DNA of 5,164 nucleotides from Bovifimicola sp964595785 (GTDB lineage: Bacteria > Bacillota > Clostridia > Lachnospirales > Lachnospiraceae): NCBI GenBank assembly GCA_964595785.1, contig CAZQRO010000116.1, positions 1 to 5,164 on the forward strand, in the 5' to 3' direction. This document shows, piece by piece, positions 1 to 5,164 of the stretch; position 1 is the stretch's first letter; each line of letters opens with the position of its first letter. The position numbers and the translations under genes were made by a program. The notes below the pieces were generated by a model. That model was not told the origin of the DNA, searched no databases, and saw only the letters and a list, made by a program, of their open reading frames with translations.

Positions 1-254
1 GTATCATTGAAGAGGTAGGAAGAGATCAGAATAATAAAATACAGCGTTATAAAGGTCTTGGAGAAATGGATGCAGAACAGCTTTGGGAAACAACAATGGA
101 TCCGGAAAGAAGAATTTTACTTAAAGTTACTATTGATGAGGAAAATCAGTCTGAAATGGATTTAACTTTTACAACTCTTATGGGTGATCAGGTAGAACCA
201 AGAAGAGAGTTTATTGAAGCAAATGCAAAATATGTTTCAAATCTTGATATATAA
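1..254 (+). CDS. gyrB: DNA gyrase subunit B, C-terminal part (5' end outside window)
   Basis: GyrB is the ATPase subunit of DNA gyrase, the heterotetrameric (A2B2) type IIA topoisomerase that introduces negative supercoils into DNA in the cytoplasm. Only the last 83 residues are present, read in the frame whose first full codon is at 3. They include the family-typical RYKGLGEM (fragment residues 15-22), LWETTMDPERR (27-37) and LMGDQVEPRR (59-68) blocks, and end in NLDI, close to the NIDI end of E. coli GyrB. This is the C-terminal region that packs against the TOPRIM domain and contacts GyrA; the ATPase domain and the TOPRIM acidic residues lie upstream of the window. The C terminus looks complete, with a normal TAA stop at 252-254. 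gyrA follows after 7 nt, so the two subunits are almost certainly cotranscribed. ParE is an alternative for such a fragment, but the adjoining GyrA with GyrA boxes makes GyrB much more likely. Confidence 0.96.
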   Translation, partial: IIEEVGRDQNNKIQRYKGLGEMDAEQLWETTMDPERRILLKVTIDEENQSEMDLTFTTLMGDQVEPRREFIEANAKYVSNLDI

Positions 255-261
255 TAATATA

Positions 262-2877
262 ATGGACGAAAAAGAATTTGATAAAATCCATGAGGTCGAT
301 TTAAAAAAGACTATGGAAAAATCTTATATTGATTATGCCATGAGCGTTATTGCAGCAAGAGCTTTACCAGATGTAAGAGACGGATTGAAACCTGTTCAGA
401 GAAGAGTTTTATTCTCAATGGTAGAGTTAAATAACGGTCCTGATAAGCCACATCGTAAATGTGCCCGTATCGTAGGTGATACAATGGGTAAATATCATCC
501 ACACGGTGACAGTTCAATATATGGGGCATTAGTTAATTTAGCACAGCCATGGTCAACTAGATATCCTTTAGTAGATGGACATGGTAACTTTGGTTCAGTG
601 GATGGAGATGGCGCAGCTGCTATGCGTTACACTGAAGCAAGACTTAGCAAGATTTCTATGGAGATGGTTGCTGATATTAATAAAAATACAGTTGAGTTCA
701 TTCCTAACTTTGATGAGACTGAGAAAGAACCAACTGTATTGCCTTCAAGATATCCTAATCTTTTAGTAAACGGTACAAGTGGTATAGCCGTTGGTATGGC
801 TACAAATATACCTCCTCATAATTTAAAAGAGATAGTTAATGGTGTCGTTAAAATTATTGATAACAGAATTGAAGATAAAGAAACAAGTATTGATGAAATT
901 CTTGAAATAGTTAAAGGACCTGATTTTCCAACAGGAGCAACAATATTAGGAACAAGAACCATAGAAGAAGCATACAGAACCGGACGTGGTAAGATAAAGG
1001 TTCGTGCAGTTACTAATATTGAACCAATGGAAAATGGTAAAAACAGAATTGTTGTAACAGAATTGCCATATATGGTTAATAAGGCAAAGTTAATTGAAAA
1101 AATAGCAGACCTTGTTAAAGAAAAAAAGGTTGATGGTATTACAGATTTACGTGATGAGTCTGATAAAGATGGTATGAGAATTGCAATTGAATTAAGAAGA
1201 GATGTTAATCCGAATATTGTCTTAAATCATTTATATAAGCATACACAGTTACAGGATACATTTGGTGTAATTATGTTAGCATTAGTAAATAATGAGCCAA
1301 GAATTTTGACTATATATGATATGCTTAATTATTATCTTATTCATCAGGAAGATGTAGTTACTAGAAGAACAAAATATGATTTGAACAAAGCAGAAGAAAG
1401 AGCTCATATTTTAGAAGGCTTAATGATAGCTCTTGATAATATTGATGAAGTTATTAAGATAATAAGAGGTTCAAGAACAACTCAGATTGCAAAAGATGGT
1501 TTAATGGAAAGATTCTCATTGAGTGATGCACAGGCACAAGCTATTGTTGATATGCGTCTTAGAGCATTAACAGGTTTAGAAAGAGAAAAACTTGAGAATG
1601 AGTTAAAAGAATTAGAAATAAAAATAGAGCAATTAAGAGCAATTCTTGCAGATGAGAAGAAGTTATTAGGTGTTATAAAAGAGGAAATTCTTATTATTTC
1701 ACAGAAATATGGTGATGACAGAAGAACTTCGATTGGTTATGATGAAGATGATATATCAATTGAAGACCTGATTCCTAATGAAAATACAGTAATTGCCAGA
1801 ACTAATCTCGGTTATATAAAGAGAATGACTGTTGATAACTTCAGAAGTCAGAACCGTGGAGGCAAGGGTATAAAAGGAATGCAGACAATAGATGAAGATT
1901 ACATAGTTGATTTACTTATGACATCAACTCATCATTACCTAATGTTCCTTACAAATATGGGAAAAGCATACAGATTAAAAGCTTATCAGATTCCTGAAGC
2001 AGGAAGAACTGCAAGAGGAACGGCAATAATTAATCTTATTCAGCTTCAGCCGGGAGAAAAGATATCAGCTGTTATTCCTGTTAAGGAATTCAGTGAAAAT
2101 AAATATTTATTTATGACTACAAAGAATGGAATTATTAAAAAGACACCATTGATTGATTTTAGTCATATGAGAAAGACAGGTCTTCAGGCAATTAATCTTA
2201 AAGAAGATGACGAACTTATTGAAATAAAGACTACTGATAATCTGAGAGATATATTCATAGTTACAAAATATGGTATGTGTATTAGATTTAGGGAAAATGA
2301 TGTTAGAAAAACGGGCAGAACTTCAATGGGTGTAATTGGTATGAATCTTGAACCCGGTGATGAAGTTGTAGGTATGCAGATGAATACACAGGGTGATTCA
2401 TTATTAATTGTTTCAGAAAATGGACTTGGTAAGAGAACATCAATAGATGAATTTAAAATTCAGAGACGTGGTGGTAAAGGTGTCAGATGTTATAAAATTA
2501 ATGACAAAACAGGTTATGTCATTGGATTTAAAGCGGTTAATGACGACCGTGAGATAATGATGATAACAAATGAAGGAATAATTATACAGTTCCATGTTAA
2601 TACCATTTCGGAAATTGGAAGAAATACATCAGGTGTAAAATTAATAAATATTGATAAAGATGAGAAAATTAAGGTTGCAAAAATTGCGAAGGTACGCGAC
2701 AATCCCAAAGACACAGAAGATGAGATAGTCAAGTTAATTGATGATGATTTGTCTCCTGATGCAGAAGAAGAGACAGTTAAATTAATTGATAATAATTTGT
2801 CTTCTGACATCGAAGATGCAGACAGTGATTTAGATAGTGATGTAGATAACGATTTAAATAATGATGTAATTGAGTAA
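262..2877 (+). CDS. gyrA: DNA gyrase subunit A
   Basis: GyrA is the DNA-cleaving and DNA-wrapping subunit of gyrase. The 871-residue protein is near E. coli length (875) and longer than B. subtilis GyrA (821). The N-terminal breakage-reunion part has YAMSVIAARALPDVRDG (25-41), the quinolone pocket HPHGDSSIYG (79-88), and catalytic Arg122-Tyr123 in AAMRYTEAR; Tyr123 forms the covalent DNA link. Ile175 matches the DNA-intercalating isoleucine of E. coli (174). The coiled coil and C-gate span about 368-490. The C-terminal pinwheel (about 500-818) has six box-like motifs at 530 (QNRGGKG), 581, 637, 682, 734 (QRRGGKG) and 787. Two true GyrA boxes, the DNA-wrapping signature, separate it from ParC. 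Residues 819-871 form an acidic repetitive tail. I chose ATG 262 because MDEKEFDKIHEVDLKKTMEKSY aligns with known GyrA starts; in-frame TTG 214 and ATGs 223 and 232 would overlap gyrB. No Shine-Dalgarno precedes 262, so translational coupling to gyrB is likely. Confidence 0.98.
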   Translation: MDEKEFDKIHEVDLKKTMEKSYIDYAMSVIAARALPDVRDGLKPVQRRVLFSMVELNNGPDKPHRKCARIVGDTMGKYHPHGDSSIYGALVNLAQPWSTRYPLVDGHGNFGSVDGDGAAAMRYTEARLSKISMEMVADINKNTVEFIPNFDETEKEPTVLPSRYPNLLVNGTSGIAVGMATNIPPHNLKEIVNGVVKIIDNRIEDKETSIDEILEIVKGPDFPTGATILGTRTIEEAYRTGRGKIKVRAVTNIEPMENGKNRIVVTELPYMVNKAKLIEKIADLVKEKKVDGITDLRDESDKDGMRIAIELRRDVNPNIVLNHLYKHTQLQDTFGVIMLALVNNEPRILTIYDMLNYYLIHQEDVVTRRTKYDLNKAEERAHILEGLMIALDNIDEVIKIIRGSRTTQIAKDGLMERFSLSDAQAQAIVDMRLRALTGLEREKLENELKELEIKIEQLRAILADEKKLLGVIKEEILIISQKYGDDRRTSIGYDEDDISIEDLIPNENTVIARTNLGYIKRMTVDNFRSQNRGGKGIKGMQTIDEDYIVDLLMTSTHHYLMFLTNMGKAYRLKAYQIPEAGRTARGTAIINLIQLQPGEKISAVIPVKEFSENKYLFMTTKNGIIKKTPLIDFSHMRKTGLQAINLKEDDELIEIKTTDNLRDIFIVTKYGMCIRFRENDVRKTGRTSMGVIGMNLEPGDEVVGMQMNTQGDSLLIVSENGLGKRTSIDEFKIQRRGGKGVRCYKINDKTGYVIGFKAVNDDREIMMITNEGIIIQFHVNTISEIGRNTSGVKLINIDKDEKIKVAKIAKVRDNPKDTEDEIVKLIDDDLSPDAEEETVKLIDNNLSSDIEDADSDLDSDVDNDLNNDVIE
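2716..2811 (+). repeat. Tandem 48-nt duplication inside the gyrA acidic tail
   Basis: Two adjacent 48-nt units (2716-2763 and 2764-2811) encode EDEIVKLIDDDLSPDA and EEETVKLIDNNLSSDI, residues 819-834 and 835-850 of GyrA. By my hand alignment they match at 37 of 48 bases. Most differences that keep the residue are third-position changes, and the others are mainly Asp/Asn or similar swaps. This looks like an old in-frame duplication kept under selection for an acidic, periodic tail. It lies after the last pinwheel blade, so it should not disturb the fold. Confidence 0.85.
2821..2868 (+). repeat. Four 12-nt units encoding (D/N)(S/N)D(L/V) in the gyrA tail
   Basis: Four in-frame 12-nt units at 2821, 2833, 2845 and 2857 encode DSDL, DSDV, DNDL and NNDV (GyrA residues 854-869), followed by Ile-Glu and the stop. 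The unit pattern is acidic or amide, small polar, Asp, then a branched aliphatic residue. It is imperfect at DNA level, so it is no longer a simple microsatellite, but slippage-type expansion is a plausible origin. The same stretch creates a serine-rich open frame on the opposite strand, which is an artefact. Confidence 0.8.
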
Positions 2878-2899
2878 TTCATTCATAATGTTTTAGAAT
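2870..2899 (+). promoter_or_regulatory. Weak sigma-A-like promoter candidate for the fumarase genes
   Basis: TTGAGT at 2870-2875, overlapping the gyrA stop codon, and TAGAAT at 2894-2899 are separated by 18 nt. They match the -35 (TTGACA) and -10 (TATAAT) consensus at 4 of 6 and 5 of 6 positions. Transcription would start near 2906, inside the left arm of the hairpin at 2904-2931, so the new RNA would not form the complete hairpin. In AT-rich DNA such matches are common by chance. If this is not a promoter, the fumarase genes depend on readthrough from gyrBA. Confidence 0.25.
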
Positions 2900-2903
2900 G
2901 AAA

Positions 2904-2931
2904 AAATGGCTGTGCGGAAGTACAGCCATTT
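2904..2931 (+). terminator. GNRA-capped hairpin, probable intrinsic terminator after gyrA
   Basis: A stem of 12 pairs joins 2904-2915 to 2920-2931: ten consecutive Watson-Crick pairs, a G-U at 2914/2921 and a C-G closing pair. The loop is GGAA (2916-2919), a stable GNRA tetraloop. It sits 26 nt after the gyrA stop and 26 nt before the fumarase start, a typical terminator position. On the + strand the run after the stem is poor: three T, which are themselves paired, then AGAATTAATT. Termination may therefore be partial. On the - strand the stem ends in six T, a better terminator signature. Confidence 0.6.
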
Positions 2932-2942
2932 AGAATTAATTG

Positions 2943-2952
2943 AAAGGAAAGG
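2943..2952 (+). promoter_or_regulatory. Ribosome binding site of the fumarase alpha gene
   Basis: The purine run AAAGGAAAGG ends 5 nt before ATG 2958. It contains two AAGG cores (2944-2947 and 2949-2952), so the anti-Shine-Dalgarno sequence could pair in either register. This supports 2958 as the start. The site lies outside the upstream hairpin and stays accessible when that hairpin forms. Confidence 0.75.
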
Positions 2953-2957
2953 TCTAA

Positions 2958-3800
2958 ATGAGAGATATAGATATATCAGTAATTACAGAAAATATTAAAG
3001 AGATGTGTATAGAAGCTAATCATTTTCTCTCGCTAGATATGAAAGGCTGTCTTAATATAGCATGTGAAAGTGAGAGAAGTGAACTTGGAAAAAAGGTACT
3101 AAAGTCCCTTGATGAGAATCTTAAAATAGCAGAAGAAGATATGATTCCGATTTGCCAGGATACAGGAATGGCAGTTATCTTTATAAAAATTGGTCAGGAA
3201 GTTCATTTTACCGGTGGATTTATTGAAGATGCTATAAATGAAGGTGTAAGAAGAGGTTATGTAGATGGATATTTAAGAAAATCAGTTGTAAAGGATCCAT
3301 TAATAAGAGAAAATACTAAAGATAATACTCCTGCAATTATTCATTATGAAATGGTTTCCGGCAATAAAGTTACAATTACAGTTGCTCCAAAAGGATTTGG
3401 AAGTGAAAATATGAGTCGTGTATTTATGTTAAAGCCGGCAGATGGAATAGAAGGAGTAAAGAATGCAGTATTGACAGCAGTAAAAGACGCAGGTCCTAAT
3501 GCATGTCCTCCAATGGTAGTGGGCGTTGGAATAGGGGGAGACTTTGAAAAATGCGCAATACTTTCAAAAAAAGCTCTTACAAGAAATGTTAATTTACATT
3601 CGGAAATACCTTATGTAAAAGATTTAGAAGAAGAATTGTTAGAAGAAATTAATAGATTAGGAATAGGTCCGGGTGGTCTTGGAGGAAGCAATACGGCATT
3701 TGCAGTAAATATAGAAACATATCCGACTCATATTGCGGGACTTCCTGTTGCAATCAATACATGCTGTCATGTAAATAGGCATGTTACAAGAGAAATATAA
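2958..3800 (+). CDS. fumA: Class I fumarate hydratase, alpha subunit ([4Fe-4S] binding)
   Basis: This is the alpha chain of a two-subunit, oxygen-sensitive fumarase, equivalent to the N-terminal domain of single-chain E. coli FumA. It interconverts fumarate and L-malate in the cytoplasm. The 280 residues are full length for the family. Three cysteines fit the expected cluster ligands: Cys66 in ICQDTG, Cys183 in GPNACPP and Cys270 in CCHVNRH. The fourth iron site of such hydro-lyases binds substrate. Asp68 of CQDTG corresponds to a catalytic-site aspartate in characterised class I fumarases. Other family blocks are the DPLIREN...DNTPA region, APKGFGSENMS and VGVGIGGDFE. There is no signal peptide or membrane segment. 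The beta gene starts 23 nt downstream, so the subunits should be made together. L-tartrate dehydratase and mesaconase share this fold, so substrate is inferred; fumarate is the most probable. The symbol is by family, as clostridial usage varies. Confidence 0.92.
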   Translation: MRDIDISVITENIKEMCIEANHFLSLDMKGCLNIACESERSELGKKVLKSLDENLKIAEEDMIPICQDTGMAVIFIKIGQEVHFTGGFIEDAINEGVRRGYVDGYLRKSVVKDPLIRENTKDNTPAIIHYEMVSGNKVTITVAPKGFGSENMSRVFMLKPADGIEGVKNAVLTAVKDAGPNACPPMVVGVGIGGDFEKCAILSKKALTRNVNLHSEIPYVKDLEEELLEEINRLGIGPGGLGGSNTAFAVNIETYPTHIAGLPVAINTCCHVNRHVTREI

Positions 3801-3811
3801 TTATAATAATG

Positions 3812-3816
3812 AAAGG
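3812..3816 (+). promoter_or_regulatory. Ribosome binding site that sets the fumarase beta start at 3824
   Basis: AAAGG at 3812-3816 ends 7 nt before ATG 3824, normal spacing. The alternative in-frame ATG at 3809 overlaps this site and has only AT-rich sequence upstream (AATATAATTATAATA). The downstream ATG is therefore the better start. Confidence 0.75.
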
Positions 3817-3823
3817 AAAAAAG

Positions 3824-4372
3824 ATGGAAAAACACATAAAAGCCCCACTTATAGATGGAGAAATTAAGAATCTTAAAGCAGGAGATTACGTTTACATAAC
3901 AGGTACAATATATACAGCTCGTGATGCAGCTCATAAAAGAATGTATGAATCTTTAAAAAGTGGCGAGAATCTACCTATAGATTTAAGAAATAATGTAATA
4001 TATTATATGGGACCGTCACCGGCAAGAGAAGGAAGACCAATAGGTTCAGCAGGTCCTACAACCGCAAGCCGGATGGATAAATATACACCTGAGATGTTAG
4101 ACCTTGGATTAAAAGGTATGATTGGAAAAGGAAAGAGAAGTGATGCTGTAAGAGAGGCAATAATAAGAAATAATGCAGTATATTTTGCAGCAGTGGGCGG
4201 TGCAGGTGCCTTACTTTCTAAAAGTATAAATACAAGTGAAGTAATAGCTTATGATGATTTAGGAACCGAAGCAATAAGAAAACTAGAAGTAGTAGATTTT
4301 CCTTCTATTGTAGTTATTGATTCAGATGGCAATAATTTATATGAAATGGTATTAGAAAATACACAGCTATAG
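3824..4372 (+). CDS. fumB: Class I fumarate hydratase, beta subunit
   Basis: This is the partner chain of the two-subunit fumarase, equivalent to the C-terminal domain of single-chain class I fumarases; it supplies substrate-binding residues to an active site shared with the alpha-subunit cluster. The 182-residue protein has the signature blocks GTIYTARDAAHKRM (27-40), YYMGPSPAREG (60-70) and GSAGPTTASRMD (74-85), then a GKGK loop (101-104) and YFAAVGGAGALLSKSI. From the spacing, Thr79 and Arg83 correspond to the catalytic threonine and substrate-binding arginine in studied class I enzymes, with a lysine from the GKGK loop completing the site; this is by motif, not alignment. The C-terminal DLGTEAIRKLEVVDFP block is also typical. 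The start is ATG 3824; starting at 3809 would add MKGKK, encoded by the ribosome site itself. Tartrate dehydratase beta is the main alternative. The fumB symbol is used for subunit beta and is not E. coli FumB. Confidence 0.91.
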   Translation: MEKHIKAPLIDGEIKNLKAGDYVYITGTIYTARDAAHKRMYESLKSGENLPIDLRNNVIYYMGPSPAREGRPIGSAGPTTASRMDKYTPEMLDLGLKGMIGKGKRSDAVREAIIRNNAVYFAAVGGAGALLSKSINTSEVIAYDDLGTEAIRKLEVVDFPSIVVIDSDGNNLYEMVLENTQL

Positions 4373-4380
4373 TTGGGATT

Positions 4381-4403
4381 TTTGAAATTAGCTAATTCAC
4401 AAA
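4381..4403. promoter_or_regulatory. Dyad-symmetric site upstream of plsC, possible operator
   Basis: A perfect 12-bp palindrome, AATTAGCTAATT (4386-4397), is flanked by TTTG at 4381-4384 and CAAA at 4400-4403. This gives an imperfect 23-nt dyad that ends just before the plsC ribosome site. A protein bound here could affect local transcription, and a weak RNA stem is also possible. I match it to no known operator, and AT-rich palindromes arise readily by chance. Confidence 0.25.
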
Positions 4404-4406
4404 TAT

Positions 4407-4411
4407 GGAGG
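4407..4411 (+). promoter_or_regulatory. Ribosome binding site that sets the plsC start at 4417
   Basis: GGAGG, the strongest Shine-Dalgarno core in the window, ends 5 nt before ATG 4417. An in-frame ATG at 4405 overlaps the GGAGG itself and has no upstream site of its own, so it is very unlikely to be used. Confidence 0.85.
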
Positions 4412-4416
4412 AAAAA

Positions 4417-5124
4417 ATGGAAAGAATTATTTTTATGATATTAAAAAGAATTTTTATTGCTCCAATATGGTATTATCGGATATGTAAATACGGAAATTCA
4501 GAAAAGTATGATGAAGTAAAAAGATATGAAGTAATTCATAACATAGTAAAAAAAGTAAACAGAGCAGGTAATATCAAAATAATCAGCGAAGGAAAGAATA
4601 ATCTTCCTGATGAAAAAGGATATGTTTTATTTCCAAATCATCAGGGATTATTTGATGCACTTGTATTATTAGAAACAAATGAACAGCCAATTACTTTTGT
4701 TATTAAAAAAGAAATAGAAAATCAGTGGTTTATTAAAAAGATTATTAGAATTTTAAAGGCACAGGTAATTGACAGAGATGATATAAGACAGTCAATGGGT
4801 GTAATTAATACAATGACAAAGGAAGTAAAAGAAGGAAAAAACTATGTAATATTCGCAGAAGGAACCAGAAGTAAGAATGGAAACCAGCTTCTCAATTTTA
4901 AGGGAGGAAGTTTTAAAAGTGCAGTTAATGCAAAGTGTCCCATTGTTCCGGTAGCCATAATTGATTCATATAAAGTGTTTGATACAAAATCAATTAAGAA
5001 AGCCGTAGTAAAGATGGCATACTTAAATCCAATATATTATGAAGAATATAAAGAAATGAAGACAACGGAAATAGCACATATAGTAAAAAACAGAATTCAG
5101 ACTTATATAAATGAACAAGGATAA
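4417..5124 (+). CDS. plsC: 1-acyl-sn-glycerol-3-phosphate acyltransferase (PlsC family)
   Basis: PlsC enzymes move an acyl group to the sn-2 position of lysophosphatidic acid, giving phosphatidic acid, the precursor of membrane phospholipids, at the inner face of the membrane. The 235-residue protein is of usual length and has the four acyltransferase blocks in order: NHQGLFD with the catalytic HX4D pair His75 and Asp80; VIDRDD with Arg120; FAEGTRS with Glu148-Gly-Thr-Arg151, expected to bind the glycerol phosphate; and IVPVAI with Pro178. A hydrophobic N-terminal stretch (about 4-22, IIFMILKRIFIAPIWYYRI) containing three basic residues suggests membrane attachment rather than a secreted signal peptide. 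Many lysines and arginines fit binding to anionic lipid. The start is fixed by GGAGG at 4407-4411. It lies 44 nt after the fumarase beta stop with no clear terminator between, so shared transcription is possible. The exact acyl acceptor is not proven, because this superfamily also includes other lyso-lipid acyltransferases. Confidence 0.92.
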   Translation: MERIIFMILKRIFIAPIWYYRICKYGNSEKYDEVKRYEVIHNIVKKVNRAGNIKIISEGKNNLPDEKGYVLFPNHQGLFDALVLLETNEQPITFVIKKEIENQWFIKKIIRILKAQVIDRDDIRQSMGVINTMTKEVKEGKNYVIFAEGTRSKNGNQLLNFKGGSFKSAVNAKCPIVPVAIIDSYKVFDTKSIKKAVVKMAYLNPIYYEEYKEMKTTEIAHIVKNRIQTYINEQG

Positions 5125-5130
5125 TAAAAA

Positions 5131-5164
5131 TAATTTATAAATTAGTATATTTTATATAAATTAG
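5131..5164. repeat. AT-rich direct and inverted repeats after plsC
   Basis: TATAAATTAG occurs at 5136-5145 and again at 5155-5164, a 19-nt period, and the second copy runs to the window edge. The first copy lies partly in a perfect 14-bp palindrome, TAATTTATAAATTA (5131-5144). TATAT and ATATA arms at 5146-5150 and 5154-5158 form another small dyad. There is no G+C-rich stem with a T-tract, so no terminator is visible here. The stretch may be ordinary AT-rich intergenic DNA or the start of a longer repeat or promoter region. Confidence 0.4.

Noticed and set aside
214..261. Longer gyrA starting at TTG 214 (or ATG 223 or 232), overlapping gyrB by up to 41 nt
   Set aside because: The added residues (MKQMQNMFQILIYNNI) have no match to GyrA N termini, and none of these starts has a convincing ribosome site. 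ATG 262 gives the expected family N terminus.
347..529. 60-codon - strand frame within gyrA
   Set aside because: It is antisense to the most conserved gyrA region, with no known motif; the open frame follows from gyrA codon use.
575..766. 63-codon + strand frame inside gyrA
   Set aside because: It is an alternate-frame shadow across the catalytic tyrosine region; gyrA itself is clearly coding here.
1849..2481. Two full GyrA boxes (QNRGGKG at 530 and QRRGGKG at 734) as a sign of an unusual DNA-wrapping domain
   Set aside because: B. subtilis GyrA, as I recall it, also has RGG-type boxes in both blades 1 and 5, so this looks normal for Firmicutes gyrase.
2514..2882. 122-codon open frame on the - strand with a serine- and leucine-rich N-terminal half
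   Set aside because: It lies antisense to the gyrA 3' end. Its low-complexity start is the reverse reading of the Asp/Leu repeat codons, and there is no recognisable domain.
2878..2902. A second hairpin, TTCATTC (2878-2884) with GAATGAA (2896-2902)
   Set aside because: It has seven mostly A-T pairs around an 11-nt loop and no T-tract, so it is too weak to call as a terminator or RNA element.
2878..2957. Riboswitch or other structured leader before the fumarase genes
   Set aside because: The gap is only 80 nt, and the single hairpin explains its structure; no known aptamer core is visible.
1..5164. tRNA or rRNA genes, CRISPR array, insertion sequence, prophage or defence genes
   Set aside because: No spaced direct repeats of CRISPR size, no cloverleaf-type motif, no transposase-like protein and no terminal inverted repeats were seen. 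The genes are ordinary housekeeping ones of uniform AT-rich composition.

Overview
The window is an AT-rich housekeeping stretch from a low-GC Gram-positive anaerobe. The gyrase protein sequence (for example the run DSSIYGALVNLAQPW around the quinolone pocket), the two-subunit iron-sulfur fumarase and the codon use all suggest class Clostridia, most likely Lachnospiraceae or a close relative. I cannot name a genus from the sequence alone. All genes are on the + strand.

Layout: (1) positions 1-254 hold the 3' end of gyrB. (2) 262-2877 hold a complete gyrA, starting 7 nt after the gyrB stop with no visible Shine-Dalgarno sequence. (3) 2878-2957 is an 80-nt gap with a 12-bp GNRA-capped hairpin that probably ends or attenuates gyrBA transcription, and a weak promoter candidate just before it. 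(4) 2958-3800 and 3824-4372 encode the alpha and beta subunits of a class I [4Fe-4S] fumarate hydratase. (5) 4417-5124 encode a PlsC-type lysophosphatidate acyltransferase. (6) 5125-5164 is a very AT-rich tail with short repeats and no gene.

Together, gyrB and gyrA supply both subunits of DNA gyrase. The two fumarase genes supply one enzyme of the reductive or oxidative C4-dicarboxylate branch. The acyltransferase makes phosphatidic acid for membrane lipids. The fumarase genes and plsC are closely spaced (23 and 44 nt gaps) and may share a transcript, but their functions are not obviously linked.

I found no mobile element, CRISPR array, RNA gene or undescribed system. The most unusual sequence is the 3' end of gyrA, where the acidic tail is built from a tandem 16-residue duplication followed by four tetrapeptide repeats. 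The other items are small: a glycine in the quinolone pocket, the missing gyrA ribosome site, the orientation of the hairpin's T-tract, and short dyads upstream of and downstream from plsC.
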